Source: Acinetobacter gandensis (GTDB taxonomy: Bacteria > Pseudomonadota > Gammaproteobacteria > Pseudomonadales > Moraxellaceae). Taken from it: a stretch of DNA of 64,000 nucleotides. Every line of letters begins with the position of its first letter. The stretch's first letter is position 1. Under the pieces are notes generated by a model, which was given only the letters and a program-made list of their open reading frames with translations, had not been told where the DNA came from and did not search any database. The translations under genes were made by a program, and so were the position numbers. Shown piece by piece: positions 1 through 9,454 of this stretch. The stretch is taken from positions 1 through 64,000 of the forward strand of contig NZ_LZDS01000030.1 of the NCBI RefSeq assembly GCF_001678755.1, in the 5' to 3' direction.

Positions 1-234
1 TGACTTAGGCTCATCTATTAGCGAAAGGTCCGAAGATCCCCTCCTTTCCCCCGTAGGGCGTATGCGGTATTAGCAGTCGTTTCCAACTGTTGTCCCCCAC
101 TAATAGGCAGATTCCTAAGCATTACTCACCCGTCCGCCGCTGAATCCAGGAGCAAGCTCCCTTCATCCGCTCGACTTGCATGTGTTAAGCCTGCCGCCAG
201 CGTTCAATCTGAGCCATGATCAAACTCTTCAGTT
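1..234 (-). rRNA. 16S ribosomal RNA, 5' end (partial)
   Basis: This is the reverse complement of the 5' portion of a bacterial small-subunit rRNA. The universal start region AGAGTTTGATCATGGCTCAG reads leftward from about position 230. The gene runs off the left edge, so only about the first 234 nt are present. The 5' boundary is placed at the AACTGAAGAG start usual for Acinetobacter. The rest of the operon (spacer tRNAs, 23S, 5S) would lie to the left of the window. Confidence 0.97.
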
Positions 235-439
235 TAAAATCAATAGTGCTTTATTCAAAACACCAAATCTGGCTCATCAATTTTCTGACATTAATTTCTC
301 AAATAAACTTCGAGTAATTTCTACCATCAATCAATGAAAATAATTTCGACTGATCAACTAGTAAAAATCCACACAAGTTGTTCTTCATAATCTCTTAATG
401 ATCTTCTTGCTAATTCGTCACCAGCAAGCTAGGTCGGCT

Positions 440-467
440 ATATTACTCTCTATCTCTAGAAAGTCAA
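440..467 (-). promoter_or_regulatory. rrn operon promoter and start of the rRNA leader
   Basis: On the minus strand, TTGACT (462-467) and TAATAT (440-445) are separated by 16 bp, which is typical of rRNA promoters. The bases after the -10 (AGCCGACC) form a GC-rich discriminator, the feature that makes rrn promoters sensitive to the stringent response. This puts the transcription start roughly 200 nt before the 16S 5' end. Positions 235-430 are therefore the untranslated leader, which should hold antitermination and RNase III sites that I cannot place exactly. Positions 470-640 hold no gene that I can see. Confidence 0.75.
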
Positions 468-644
468 CCAGTAATGAAAATTATTTTTAAACTTTCTTTC
501 TAAAACCTAACTTAATCAATCTTAGCTAAGTCACTGTTTTATCAGAAGTTTTAATCTTCATCACCGCCGATGGATGTGCATTCTACAGCATTTCTTACCC
601 AACGCAACACCTTTTTTGAATTAATTTACACATATGTCGGTTTT

Positions 645-673
645 TTGGACACATATCTGATCTTTTGTATTAT
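645..673 (+). promoter_or_regulatory. Promoter of the yfiRNB operon
   Basis: TTGGAC (645-650) and TATTAT (668-673) are spaced 17 bp apart, about 80 bp before the yfiR start. The octamer ACACATAT occurs at 628-635 and again at 649-656. The copies are 21 bp apart and the second overlaps the -35, which is an arrangement suited to regulator binding. The promoter lies back to back with the rrn promoter in the same intergenic region. Confidence 0.55.
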
Positions 674-753
674 TATCACCCGATATACCCAATATTTTTT
701 ATAATTAAGCGTATATACACCACATTTTCATTAAATATTATTTACGACTCGGC

Positions 754-1254
754 ATGGCTTATTTAAAAAAAATAGCTTTGATGATTGGTATTACATTCTG
801 TATATCACTCTCACACGCTACTCCCGCTTCAAATATTTTTAACACGACATTTTCCATATTAAGTTATGCTAAGTGGGAAACCAATTCACCCAAGCTGTGT
901 GTGATTAACAATTCTGGACTTATTGCAGACTTTAAACGAAATGCTCCCACGCATAGTAATTATAGAATCCAACCAATTTCCGTGAATGAAATTGCAAATA
1001 GTCATTGCCAAATTTTATTTTTTTCCAATCTCTCCGCAAAAGATGAACAAAGCATTTTAAACAATCATGTAAATTTTCCCGCCCTTTCCATTAGTAATAA
1101 TAATATTGAATGTGAAAATGGTAGCGCCTTTTGCTTATATCGGAAAAATCAGGGTTATGCTTTCAAAATTAATATGGATAGTTTGACTCAATCCCAAGTA
1201 CATATTGATCCTCGTGTTTTATTACTGGCCAAGTCATCGGAGTCAGCTGAATGA
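754..1254 (+). CDS. yfiR: YfiR-family periplasmic protein (DUF4154)
   Basis: Predicted periplasmic repressor of the downstream diguanylate cyclase. In Pseudomonas and E. coli the YfiR protein binds the periplasmic part of YfiN and keeps c-di-GMP synthesis off. The product has 166 residues with an N-terminal signal peptide (hydrophobic stretch IALMIGITFCISLSHA). It has the family layout of a small alpha/beta domain with paired cysteines (Cys48, Cys75, Cys119, Cys126), consistent with the redox-sensitive disulfides known in YfiR. The gene overlaps yfiN by 4 bp (ATGA), so translation is probably coupled. The family call rests on size, signal peptide, cysteine pattern and the yfiRNB gene order rather than on strong sequence identity. 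Confidence 0.8.
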   Translation: MAYLKKIALMIGITFCISLSHATPASNIFNTTFSILSYAKWETNSPKLCVINNSGLIADFKRNAPTHSNYRIQPISVNEIANSHCQILFFSNLSAKDEQSILNNHVNFPALSISNNNIECENGSAFCLYRKNQGYAFKINMDSLTQSQVHIDPRVLLLAKSSESAE

Positions 1255-2468
1255 AACAACTCTATAATCCAATTACATTACATCAATTATTTACTCGCTC
1301 CCAACTAACCATATTTGCTTTAACATTTTCAATTTGTTCTGCTATTTTTTTGGTGATATCAACCTATACCATGCATACATATGCAAAAAATGGCTTAACA
1401 AATTTATCCAATGCGATTAATGAACGTATTCAGCCAGCTGTTGTTTTTAACGACCAAAGCACCATGAATCAAATTTTAAATGAATATACTCAGCAATACC
1501 CTATACGTTCTATTGAAATAAAAAACACTCAAAACACCCGACTTGCACACGCAGAACAAGCAGATATCAGTACTTTTTCAAGCCAATATATTTTAGATTA
1601 TGTCTTTTTTAGTCAACCACTACGTTTAAACATCAATCACGACAAAAAGAATTATGGTGAATTAATTGTTTATGGTAATTCCTCAGACTTGGTGAGTTTC
1701 TTTCATAAGATACTTTTAGGACTGTTGCTCGGCTTCATTTTATTACTTGCTACAGTTTTCTGGTCTGTTAATTCTGTTTATCAATACCTAATGCAATCTA
1801 TTCGCGCAATTGTTGAATCCGCACAAACAATTAGCATTAAAAAGAATTACAACATGCGAGTATCAAACTCCGATATTCAAGAGTTGCAAGCACTTAGTAC
1901 AGCATTTAATGGTTTATTAAGCGAAATAGAGCAATCAAACCAAACCCTAATGTCTGAAAATGACAAGTTGCTACACTTATCTCGTCATGATGCACTCACA
2001 AAACTACCGAATCGCATCTATTTTTATGAAAAGCTTTTTGAACTTTTTGATCAAGATAAAGATGCAGCAGTTTTTTTCTTGGATATAAATGATTTTAAAT
2101 CTGTAAATGATCAATTTGGTCATCTAGCTGGCGATGCTATATTACGTGCTTCTTCGCATTGCGTTAAACAAGCACTACCTAATGATGCATTTATTGCGCG
2201 ACTAGGTGGGGATGAATTTGCGATTATTGTTAATGGACTGGATTCAGCGCAAGAACTAGAAATGTATTGCCGTAAAATTCATGACTGCTACACCTCAACG
2301 TTTGTGTTCGATCAACACCATATTTCTTTAAATGCAAGCATCGGTGTTGCTTTGGCACAAAAAGCTAAATCACCTGAAGATTTGATTGCAGATGCTGATC
2401 GCGCCATGTACAACGCGAAAAAAACCACCGATAATTGGTCGATTGCATCACAACAACACAGTGTATAG
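1251..2468 (+). CDS. yfiN: YfiN-type membrane diguanylate cyclase (HAMP-GGDEF)
   Basis: Makes cyclic di-GMP from two GTP at the inner membrane. The 405 residues hold a first membrane segment near 20-40, a periplasmic sensor of about 110 residues, and a second membrane segment near 150-175. A HAMP linker to about 230 and a C-terminal GGDEF domain follow. The active loop RLGGDEFAII is intact, as is the preceding metal and substrate region FFLDINDF. The allosteric I-site (RxxD just before GGDEF) is not recognisable: the equivalent stretch reads LPND, without arginine. Product inhibition may therefore be weak. The gene sits between yfiR and yfiB, the expected three-gene signalling unit. Confidence 0.9.
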   Translation: MKQLYNPITLHQLFTRSQLTIFALTFSICSAIFLVISTYTMHTYAKNGLTNLSNAINERIQPAVVFNDQSTMNQILNEYTQQYPIRSIEIKNTQNTRLAHAEQADISTFSSQYILDYVFFSQPLRLNINHDKKNYGELIVYGNSSDLVSFFHKILLGLLLGFILLLATVFWSVNSVYQYLMQSIRAIVESAQTISIKKNYNMRVSNSDIQELQALSTAFNGLLSEIEQSNQTLMSENDKLLHLSRHDALTKLPNRIYFYEKLFELFDQDKDAAVFFLDINDFKSVNDQFGHLAGDAILRASSHCVKQALPNDAFIARLGGDEFAIIVNGLDSAQELEMYCRKIHDCYTSTFVFDQHHISLNASIGVALAQKAKSPEDLIADADRAMYNAKKTTDNWSIASQQHSV

Positions 2469-2476
2469 GAAAGGTT

Positions 2477-2956
2477 ATGTATAAAAACGCATTTAAATTA
2501 TTTTTCATTATTGCATTTACCGCTTCCTTAACTGCCTGCATGAGCTTGGGCAACTTAAGCTATAAACAAGCACGTATGCTAAAGAAAGAAGGTTTCGTTT
2601 TAACACAAGATGGTTGGTCTTTAGCTCTACCTGAAAAGTTATTATTTAATTTTGATGATTACCAAATTCAACCACATCAAAAAGCCAATCTAACCAAACT
2701 TGCAACCCAGTTAAATAAGTATGAACTTGATAAAATTAAATTTATTGGGCATACCGATAATGTAGGTCAAGCCAGTTACAACCAGCAACTCTCTGAAAAA
2801 CGTGCGCAAAGCGTTGCTAACATTTTCTTAGAACATGGATATAAATCCAAAAATGTTCAAATTATTGGTCGCGGTGCAGATCAACCACTGGTTGCAAATG
2901 ATAGTGAAGTAAATCGTGCCACTAACCGCCGTGTCAATGTCACTATTATTCCTTAA
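2477..2956 (+). CDS. yfiB: YfiB-like OmpA-family outer-membrane lipoprotein
   Basis: Peptidoglycan-binding lipoprotein that, in the known YfiBNR system, sequesters YfiR and so releases YfiN. The start was chosen at the ATG following AGGAAAGG (2467-2474), 8 bp after the yfiN stop. This gives 159 residues with a signal peptide and lipobox LTAC. An OmpA-type domain occupies the C-terminal 110 residues: the region around FNFDDYQIQP is followed by FIGHTDNVGQ and the conserved NRATNRRVNV end, which together form the diaminopimelate-binding fold. An upstream in-frame start inside yfiN (2435) has no ribosome-binding site and would bury the signal peptide. A strong terminator follows, closing the operon. 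Confidence 0.88.
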   Translation: MYKNAFKLFFIIAFTASLTACMSLGNLSYKQARMLKKEGFVLTQDGWSLALPEKLLFNFDDYQIQPHQKANLTKLATQLNKYELDKIKFIGHTDNVGQASYNQQLSEKRAQSVANIFLEHGYKSKNVQIIGRGADQPLVANDSEVNRATNRRVNVTIIP

Positions 2957-2975
2957 GTATCAGACATAAATATAA

Positions 2976-2999
2976 AAAGCCCTACTTAGGGCTTTTTTT
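2976..2999 (+). terminator. Rho-independent terminator of yfiRNB
   Basis: AAGCCCTA and TAGGGCTT form an 8-bp stem with almost no loop, followed by a run of seven T. It lies 20 bp after the yfiB stop. Confidence 0.85.
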
Positions 3000-3031
3000 C
3001 GAGCTTAGATTTATTATTAAATTTTAGACAT

Positions 3032-3053
3032 AAAAAAACCGCTTAACGCGGTA
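3032..3053 (-). terminator. Terminator of the tRNA cluster
   Basis: On the minus strand, ACCGC, a GTTAA loop and GCGGT are followed by seven T. It lies about 30 bp after the last tRNA and faces the yfiB terminator. Confidence 0.8.
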
Positions 3054-3082
3054 TCTTTAATTGACCATTTTCATTAAAAAAT

Positions 3083-3159
3083 TGGTCGGAGCAGTAGGAT
3101 TCGAACCTACGACCCCCTGGTCCCAAACCAGGTGCACTACCAGGCTGTGCTATGCTCCG
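3083..3159 (-). tRNA. tRNA-Pro (anticodon TGG), distal copy
   Basis: A 77-nt cloverleaf with acceptor CGGAGCA paired to TGCTCCG. The anticodon stem CCTGG encloses the loop with TGG, the T-loop reads GGTTCGAATCC, and the CCA end is encoded. The sequence is identical over its whole length to the copy at 3402-3478, which points to duplication or gene conversion. Confidence 0.96.
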
Positions 3160-3162
3160 AAT

Positions 3163-3239
3163 TGGGGTGAATGATGGGATTCGAACCCACGACAACCGGA
3201 ATCACAATCCGGGGCTCTACCAACTGAGCTACATCCACC
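3163..3239 (-). tRNA. tRNA-His (anticodon GTG)
   Basis: The cloverleaf has acceptor GTGGATG paired to CATTCAC, the extra 5' G (position -1) that identifies histidine tRNAs, anticodon loop ATTGTGAT, and an encoded CCA. It is separated from the flanking tRNA-Pro by only 3 bp, so the two are processed from one precursor. Confidence 0.96.
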
Positions 3240-3281
3240 GTCACAACAAGTTTTCAAGTTCTAGTATCAGAACACCATAAA

Positions 3282-3358
3282 TGGCGCGCCTGACAGGATT
3301 CGAACCTGTGACCATCCGCTTAGAAGGCGGATGCTCTATCCAACTGAGCTACAGGCGC
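3282..3358 (-). tRNA. tRNA-Arg (anticodon TCT)
   Basis: A 77-nt cloverleaf with acceptor GCGCCTG paired to CAGGCGC. The anticodon stem CCGCC/GGCGG region encloses TTCTAA, the T-loop reads GGTTCGAATCC, and CCA is encoded. It reads AGA codons, which are relatively used in AT-rich genes. Confidence 0.96.
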
Positions 3359-3401
3359 ATTACCGATGACATAGAATCACGCGATTTTTGCCTTGAGAAA
3401 T

Positions 3402-3478
3402 TGGTCGGAGCAGTAGGATTCGAACCTACGACCCCCTGGTCCCAAACCAGGTGCACTACCAGGCTGTGCTATGCTCCG
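3402..3478 (-). tRNA. tRNA-Pro (anticodon TGG), promoter-proximal copy
   Basis: First tRNA of the leftward cluster and identical to the copy at 3083-3159. Its 5' end lies 47 bp downstream of the -10 element, leaving a short 5' leader for RNase P. Confidence 0.96.
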
Positions 3479-3525
3479 TTTCATCTCAGCTTTCGCTGTA
3501 TCGCATATCTTGCGGTACGGTGTGC

Positions 3526-3554
3526 ATTCTAGGCGTGACGTCGATTGACGTCAA
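3526..3554 (-). promoter_or_regulatory. tRNA cluster promoter with overlapping palindrome
   Basis: On the minus strand, TTGACG (3549-3554) and TAGAAT (3526-3531) are 17 bp apart. A perfect inverted repeat fills the spacer and part of the -35: TGACGTC (3536-3542), GATT, GACGTCA (3547-3553). This is the only promoter seen for the four tRNAs. Confidence 0.8.
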
Positions 3555-3632
3555 CACCTATATTCAAAAAAAGATAAAAAATCATTTCAAGCGATTATTT
3601 ATCAAGCATTTTAATCATTTTTCAAACAAATT

Positions 3633-4700
3633 TCAGCGTTTTAAACTGGCACTGAAATTCAACATACGATCTAAAGGTAATTTCGCACGTTCAGCCAATG
3701 CTGGATCCACGAATATTTCTTGATCGCCTTTTTGTAAAACTTCTAAAATTCCATCCAATTCATTCATCGCCATCCAAGGGCAATGCGCACATGAGCGACA
3801 TGTTGCCCCCTCACCTGCTGTAGGAGCTTCAATTAGAATTTTATTCGGAACTGCCTGTTGCATTTTGTAGAAAATACCGCGATCTGTTGCAACAATTAAT
3901 CGCTCGTGCGGTAAGGTTTGTGCGGCTTTGATTAATTGTGATGTACTGCCTACCGCGTCTGCAATATCAACCACAGATTCAGGTGACTCTGGATGCACTA
4001 ATACAGCTGCATTTGGGTACAAAGCTTTCATATTCGCGATGCCTCGTGCACGAAATTCTTCATGCACAATGCAAGCCCCATCCCATAACAACATGTCAGC
4101 ACCAGTTTTCTTTTGGATGTAGCGACCTAAATGCTGATCGGGTGCCCAAATAATTTTTTCACCGAGGCTATCTAAATGTTCAATGATTTCAACAGCACAG
4201 CTTGACGTCACCACCCAATCTGCACGTGCTTTCACGGCCGCAGAGGTATTGGCATACACCACCACGGTATGATCAGGATGTGCATCACAAAATTGTGTAA
4301 ATTCATCCACCGGACAACCTAAATCGAGTGAACAAGTCGCCTCTAAAGTAGGCATCAGTACCGTCTTTTCCGGTGATAAAATTTTTGAAGTTTCCCCCAT
4401 AAATTTAACACCGGCAACCACCAAAGTTGTTGCAGGATGGTCACGACCAAAACGTGCCATTTCAAGTGAATCAGAGACACAACCACCAGTTAATTCGGCC
4501 AACTCTTGTACTTCAGGATCACAATAATAGTGGGCAACAAGGACAGCATTACGCTTTTTGAGTTCTGCTTTGATTAATTCAAATTTTTCAAGTTTTGCGT
4601 CTTCAGTTAAACCATGTGCTTTGACCTCACCTAAACGATCTAGATGTGCCTGAACAATCGATTTTGCCTCATTTGCAATTAAGTTACTTGCATCATTCAT
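3633..4700 (-). CDS. nadA: Quinolinate synthase NadA
   Basis: Condenses iminoaspartate with dihydroxyacetone phosphate to quinolinate, the second step of de novo NAD synthesis, using a 4Fe-4S cluster. The 355 residues match the usual length. Cluster-cysteine candidates lie in [11 protein letters not shown], in [10 protein letters not shown] and in the C-terminal [13 protein letters not shown]. The N-terminal [13 protein letters not shown] and the VHPESP segment are also typical. No nadB or nadC is adjacent. The gene is followed leftward by the tRNA promoter region, with about 80 bp between. No terminator is obvious directly after it. Confidence 0.97.
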   Translation of the reverse strand: MNDASNLIANEAKSIVQAHLDRLGEVKAHGLTEDAKLEKFELIKAELKKRNAVLVAHYYCDPEVQELAELTGGCVSDSLEMARFGRDHPATTLVVAGVKFMGETSKILSPEKTVLMPTLEATCSLDLGCPVDEFTQFCDAHPDHTVVVYANTSAAVKARADWVVTSSCAVEIIEHLDSLGEKIIWAPDQHLGRYIQKKTGADMLLWDGACIVHEEFRARGIANMKALYPNAAVLVHPESPESVVDIADAVGSTSQLIKAAQTLPHERLIVATDRGIFYKMQQAVPNKILIEAPTAGEGATCRSCAHCPWMAMNELDGILEVLQKGDQEIFVDPALAERAKLPLDRMLNFSASLKR

Positions 4701-4810
4701 AACAACGTCTTCTCTATCCTTAAAGCCTGCATATTTACAGGTGCTTTACAACTAACCGACATAGATGGCTTATGGCTATTTTTGACCGGTCATTAAAAAG
4801 TTCCAATTAT

Positions 4811-4836
4811 AAAAAAGCCTCACAACGGAGGCTTTT
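4811..4836 (-). terminator. Terminator after argJ
   Basis: On the minus strand, AAAGCCTC, loop CGTTGT and GAGGCTTT are followed by a T run. It lies 18 bp past the argJ stop and separates it from nadA. Confidence 0.8.
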
Positions 4837-4853
4837 CAAAAACATCAAATCAC

Positions 4854-6080
4854 TTATGAACGGTAGTCTGCATTGATCTTCACATAGTCATATGACAGAT
4901 CACAGGTATATACCGTATCTTTTTCATTGCCGCGCCCAAGATCAACACGAATCGTGATCTCTGATTTCGACATTTCTGCTGCACCCGCTTCTTCAGTATA
5001 GTCTGCAGCTGCACCACCATCTTTACAGATTTGCACATCACCTAACCAAACTTGAATTTTTTCAACATCAAGATTTGGCACACCTGCATAACCGATAGCT
5101 GCCAAAATACGTCCCCAGTTAGGATCAGATGCGAAAATTGCAGTTTTAACCAATGGCGAATGTGCAATGCTATATGCAATATCACAGCACTCTTGTGTAT
5201 TTACACCACCTTCAACAGCAACAGTAATAAATTTGGTTGCACCCTCACCATCACGTATGATGAGCTGTGCGAGTCGTTTCATCACACGTGTTAAAACATC
5301 TAGTACCACAGCATAACGTGAATCTGATTCACTACTAATTTCAGCACCACCTGCTTGACCTGTCGCTATTAAGATACAAGAGTCGTTTGTTGATGTATCA
5401 CCATCTACCGTAATACGGTTAAAAGACAGGTTTACTGTAGTTTTTAATAACTTTTGAACCAGCTCACGGCTGATCGGCACATCGGTTGCAACATAACTCA
5501 ACATGGTCGCCATATTGGGACGAATCATGCCTGCACCTTTAGAAATACCGGTCATGGTGTATAGTACGCCATCAAGCTCGAACTGCTCAGACGCACCCTT
5601 CGGCGTCGTATCTGTAGTCATAATGCCTGTTGCCGCATCTAACCATGCATCTTCTTTCAAACTGTCTAATGCCGGCTGTAAACCTTGCACTAAACGTTCA
5701 ATTGGTAACTGCTCACCGATTACACCAGTAGAAAATGGAAGCACTTCGGTCTGCTTTACCCCTGCAAGTTCTGCAAGTTTGGCACAAGTTGCTTCAGCAT
5801 TGGTCATACCCAGTTTGCCTGTACCTGCATTTGCATTACCGGTATTAATTACAAGATAACGTGGATTACCAACTTGCAAATGTGCTTTAGATAAATGTAC
5901 TGGCGCTGCACAGAATGCATTTTGCGTGAATACACCCGCAACATTAGAACCTTCAGCAAATTCAAAAATAACAAGGTCACGTCGGTTCTGATAGCGTACA
6001 TACGCTTCTGCCGAACCAATTTTCACACCTTTCACCACATGCATCTGTGGCATAGATACGTCACCAACTGCCATTTTCAA
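4854..6080 (-). CDS. argJ: Bifunctional ornithine acetyltransferase / N-acetylglutamate synthase
   Basis: Recycles the acetyl group from N-acetylornithine to glutamate in arginine synthesis. The bifunctional forms also acetylate glutamate from acetyl-CoA. The 408 residues match the family. The self-cleavage site lies in [14 protein letters not shown], where the Thr after MA becomes the N-terminal nucleophile of the beta chain. Other family signatures are [11 protein letters not shown] near the N-terminus, [15 protein letters not shown], and the C-terminal [12 protein letters not shown]. The gene is monocistronic here, with its own terminator and 150 bp to the upstream neighbour. The remaining arg genes are not in the window. 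Confidence 0.96.
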   Translation of the reverse strand: MKMAVGDVSMPQMHVVKGVKIGSAEAYVRYQNRRDLVIFEFAEGSNVAGVFTQNAFCAAPVHLSKAHLQVGNPRYLVINTGNANAGTGKLGMTNAEATCAKLAELAGVKQTEVLPFSTGVIGEQLPIERLVQGLQPALDSLKEDAWLDAATGIMTTDTTPKGASEQFELDGVLYTMTGISKGAGMIRPNMATMLSYVATDVPISRELVQKLLKTTVNLSFNRITVDGDTSTNDSCILIATGQAGGAEISSESDSRYAVVLDVLTRVMKRLAQLIIRDGEGATKFITVAVEGGVNTQECCDIAYSIAHSPLVKTAIFASDPNWGRILAAIGYAGVPNLDVEKIQVWLGDVQICKDGGAAADYTEEAGAAEMSKSEITIRVDLGRGNEKDTVYTCDLSYDYVKINADYRS

Positions 6081-6186
6081 CGTCCAATATTACGAGTTAT
6101 AAAAAAATACAGCTTAGTTCAAAATTGAGAAAAAATCGAGCATAAGCACTGTTTTGCTGCAATTTTATTAGCGCCAGTTATAAGCA

Positions 6187-6216
6187 CAAAAAAACCAGTC
6201 AAAAGACTGGTTTTTA
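6187..6216 (-). terminator. Terminator of the small secreted-protein gene
   Basis: AACCAGTC, loop AAAA and GACTGGTT form a perfect 8-bp stem with T runs on both strands. It most directly serves the leftward gene ending at 6230. Confidence 0.8.
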
Positions 6217-6229
6217 ATACTTGCTGTAA

Positions 6230-6592
6230 TTAGTTACGGGCAAGTTGCGATTGAGATGCTTCATTTAGCAAAGCTTGCTTCGCTTTTTGTTGACTTGCTG
6301 CAGACAATGCAGGGTTTTCAGCAACAATACGGTCAGCATTCGCTGCATTTGCTGCTGCAATTTTAGCTGTTTGCAAAACGATTGGACGATTTGGGTTTGC
6401 AAATGTATAGCGAATACCAGTACGTGGGCTTGCTACAGTCACTTGTCCATCAGTACCAACTTGTACTTGAGTTGATGTTGGCCCAATTGCCTGCTGAACT
6501 TTTTCTACAGAAGTGGTCTGAGGAGCGTTTGCAAATGCAAAAGTAGGCAGAGCCAAAGCAGCAATCATGAACGGTTTTAGTACTTTTTTCAT
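6230..6592 (-). CDS. Small predicted periplasmic protein, unknown function
   Basis: I do not recognise a characterised family. The start was chosen at the ATG preceded by GGAAAAG, giving 120 residues. An upstream in-frame ATG (6637) would put 15 polar residues before the signal peptide. The signal peptide is clear (KKVLKPFMIAALALPTFAFA, cut likely after FANA). The mature part is rich in Ala, Gln and Thr. It has a central segment that looks beta-structured (VQVGTDGQVTVASPRTGIRY) followed by an Ala-rich helix containing NAANADRIVAENPALSAASQ. There is no cysteine in the mature protein. The gene stands alone between argJ and secA with its own terminator. It is possibly an Acinetobacter-specific envelope protein. 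Confidence 0.75.
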   Translation of the reverse strand: MKKVLKPFMIAALALPTFAFANAPQTTSVEKVQQAIGPTSTQVQVGTDGQVTVASPRTGIRYTFANPNRPIVLQTAKIAAANAANADRIVAENPALSAASQQKAKQALLNEASQSQLARN

Positions 6593-6689
6593 TGTCTTTT
6601 CCGTTTTACGGTTATTGATACAGAAACTAAATAACATTTAATACGATGAACTGCAAATACTATTCAGGTCAGGGTAAAAAGTCTGTACA

Positions 6690-6718
6690 AAAAAACAGAG
6701 CCTCTTGGCTCTGTTTTT
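6690..6718 (-). terminator. Terminator of secA
   Basis: On the minus strand, AACAGAGCC, loop AAGA and GGCTCTGTT are followed by seven T. It lies 10 bp after the secA stop. Confidence 0.85.
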
Positions 6719-6727
6719 CTCTGTGTT

Positions 6728-9451
6728 TTAGATTTTACCGTGACACAATTTGTATTTCAGACCTGAACCACATGGACAAGGTGAATTACGGCTTTCAGGC
6801 GGAATAATCACTTGTTCTGCTGGGGTAAATTGTGCTTCAACAATGTCGTCACCGTTTGCTTCCGCCAATAAATTATCGAAATCATTATGTGATAACTGAA
6901 GATTCATCGATTCAGCTTGTGCCTGCTTTTGAGCTTCCATTTCTGCTAGCTCTTCAGCGGTTGGCACATGAATTCGAGATAAATCCGTCACGACGTCAGA
7001 TTTGATAACCGCGAGCATATTTACGAATAAATTAAATGCTTCTTTTTTGTATTCTTGCTCAGGGTTTTTCTGTGCATAGCCGCGTAAATGAATCCCTTGA
7101 CGTAAGTAATCCATGGCCGCCAAATGCTCTTTCCAATGACGATCCAGTGAATTCAACATGAAATGACGTTCAAGCATCGCTGCAGTTTCGTCACCCATTT
7201 GTGCACGACGTGAACGGTAGTGCTGAATCACTTCATCACTAATACGCTCAACCAAAGCTTCTTCATCTAAACGACGATCTTGTTCTAACCATTGTGAAAT
7301 AGGCAATTCGATTGACATATCTTCACGTAGAGCTTTTTCGAGACCTTCAATATCCCACTGATCGTGAATCGATTCAGGTGGAATGTAGATTTCGATCATG
7401 CCTTTGGTTACATCATGAATCATCGACTCGATATAATCTTGTAAAGACGGTTCAACAAGAATTTCATCACGCTGAGAGTAAATAATCTTACGTTGCTCGT
7501 TATTCACGTCATCGTATTTCAATAGATTTTTACGAATATCGAAGTTACGTGCTTCAACTTTACGTTGGGCATTTTCAATTGAGCGAGACACCATTTTATG
7601 TTCAATGGCTTCGTCTTCTTTCAAGCCCATAGCACGCATCATTGCAACAACACGGTCACCCGCGAAAATACGCATCAAATCATCTTCAAGTGATAAGTAG
7701 AAGCGCGAAACACCTGGGTCACCTTGACGACCCGCACGACCACGCAACTGGTTATCAATACGACGAGATTCGTGACGCTCTGAACCAATAATGTGTAAAC
7801 CGCCAGATGCCAATACTGCATCATGGTTGTCTTCCCACTCAGCTTTTAAACGTGCTTCATCTGCTGCTGTTGGTTCTTCAATTTTGGCCAATAACGCTTT
7901 CCAGTTACCGCCTAAAAGAATATCGGTACCACGACCAGCCATGTTAGTCGCAATGGTCACTGCACGTGGTGAACCTGCTTGCGCAATAATATCGGCTTCA
8001 CGTTCGTGTTGTTTTGCATTCAGTACTTCATGTTGAATGCCCGCTTCTTTCAATTTATCTGAAAGAATTTCAGAGGCTTCAATTGTTGCTGTACCAATCA
8101 AAATTGGTGCAACACCTGCTTCATGCACACGTTGAATTTCTTGAATAATGGCGTTGTATTTGCCTTCACGATTTAAATAAATTAAGTCGTTTTGATCATT
8201 ACGGATCATTGGACGATGGGTTGGAATAAGTACCACATCCAAACCATAAATTTCTTTCATTTCCGCAGCTTCAGTATCCGCAGTACCTGTCATACCCGAT
8301 AGCTTTTTATATAAGCGGAAATAGTTCTGGAACGTTGTCGTTGCTAAAGTTTGGTTTTCAGGTTGAATTTCCAAACCTTCTTTTGCTTCAACTGCTTGGT
8401 GTAAGCCTTCAGACCAACGACGGCCCGGCATGGTACGACCAGTATTTTCATCGACAATGATTACTTCGCCATCATTGATAATGTAGTGCACGTTGCGTTG
8501 ATATAAATAATGCGCGCGGATTGCAGCAGAAACGTGGTGCACCAAGTTCAAATTCGCAGATGAATACAGACTTTCACCTTCAGCCAACAGACCCATTTGA
8601 ATCAATTCAGCTTCAACAGTTTCATAACCGACTTCGGTCATTTCTACAGAGCGTTGTTTTTCATCAATCCAGAAGTGACCGCCATCTGGCACTTTCTCTT
8701 CTTTCTGCGCATGCAATTTTGGTGGAATGCTATTAATTGCCGCATAGAGCTGAGATGAGTCTTCGCTTTGACCAGAAATGATCAACGGCGTACGTGCTTC
8801 ATCAATTAAAATTGAATCGACTTCATCGATAATGGCATAGGTTAAGCTACGTTGCTTTTTCTCAGCCGCCGAGAACACCATATTGTCACGTAAATAATCA
8901 AAACCAAATTCGTTATTTGTACCGTAAGTGATGTCAGCACGATAAGCTTGCGCTTTTTCAGTTGGATCTTGCATTGAGTAAATAATACCAATGCTTAAGC
9001 CCAAGAATTCGAACAATGGACGGTTTAGCTCAGCATCACGTTGCGCCAAGTAATCGTTCACCGTAATGACGTGAACACCTTCGCCGCTAATTGCATTGAG
9101 ATAACAAGCCAAGGTACCCATAAGGGTCTTACCTTCACCTGTACGCATTTCTGCAATTTTACCTTCGTGAAGTGTAATACCACCAATCAACTGAACGTCG
9201 TAATGGCGCATCCCCATGACACGTTTTGCAGCTTCACGACATACAGCAAAAGCTTCTGCTAATAATTTATCAAGGCTTTCACCTTTTTTATAACGTTCTT
9301 TGAATTCTTCGGTTTTTGCAGATAAGTCTGCATCGCTTAGAACAGATATCGTCGGCTCGAGCGCATTGATCTTCTCTACGATTTTACGCATGCGTTTGAG
9401 TTCGCGCTCATTTTTGGTACCGAAGATTCCTCCGATCAGACTTGCCAACAT
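6728..9451 (-). CDS. secA: Preprotein translocase ATPase SecA
   Basis: Motor ATPase that drives unfolded preproteins through SecYEG. The 907 residues match the proteobacterial length. Visible parts in order are the Walker [10 protein letters not shown] near residue 105, the DEAD-type box [17 protein letters not shown] near 210, the preprotein cross-linking domain, and the second nucleotide fold with [10 protein letters not shown]. The helical scaffold and a C-terminal zinc finger follow ([14 protein letters not shown], pattern CxCx8CH) for SecB binding. The start ATG has only a weak ribosome site (TTAGAGAG), which lies inside an upstream open frame ending 3 bp earlier. Expression may therefore depend on upstream translation. 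Confidence 0.99.
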   Translation of the reverse strand: MLASLIGGIFGTKNERELKRMRKIVEKINALEPTISVLSDADLSAKTEEFKERYKKGESLDKLLAEAFAVCREAAKRVMGMRHYDVQLIGGITLHEGKIAEMRTGEGKTLMGTLACYLNAISGEGVHVITVNDYLAQRDAELNRPLFEFLGLSIGIIYSMQDPTEKAQAYRADITYGTNNEFGFDYLRDNMVFSAAEKKQRSLTYAIIDEVDSILIDEARTPLIISGQSEDSSQLYAAINSIPPKLHAQKEEKVPDGGHFWIDEKQRSVEMTEVGYETVEAELIQMGLLAEGESLYSSANLNLVHHVSAAIRAHYLYQRNVHYIINDGEVIIVDENTGRTMPGRRWSEGLHQAVEAKEGLEIQPENQTLATTTFQNYFRLYKKLSGMTGTADTEAAEMKEIYGLDVVLIPTHRPMIRNDQNDLIYLNREGKYNAIIQEIQRVHEAGVAPILIGTATIEASEILSDKLKEAGIQHEVLNAKQHEREADIIAQAGSPRAVTIATNMAGRGTDILLGGNWKALLAKIEEPTAADEARLKAEWEDNHDAVLASGGLHIIGSERHESRRIDNQLRGRAGRQGDPGVSRFYLSLEDDLMRIFAGDRVVAMMRAMGLKEDEAIEHKMVSRSIENAQRKVEARNFDIRKNLLKYDDVNNEQRKIIYSQRDEILVEPSLQDYIESMIHDVTKGMIEIYIPPESIHDQWDIEGLEKALREDMSIELPISQWLEQDRRLDEEALVERISDEVIQHYRSRRAQMGDETAAMLERHFMLNSLDRHWKEHLAAMDYLRQGIHLRGYAQKNPEQEYKKEAFNLFVNMLAVIKSDVVTDLSRIHVPTAEELAEMEAQKQAQAESMNLQLSHNDFDNLLAEANGDDIVEAQFTPAEQVIIPPESRNSPCPCGSGLKYKLCHGKI

Positions 9452-9454
9452 GAA

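Noticed and set aside
3281..3532. 83-codon plus-strand frame starting MARLTGFEPVT
   Set aside because: It is the antisense reading of tRNA-Arg and tRNA-Pro. This phrase is a well-known false translation of tRNA T-arms.
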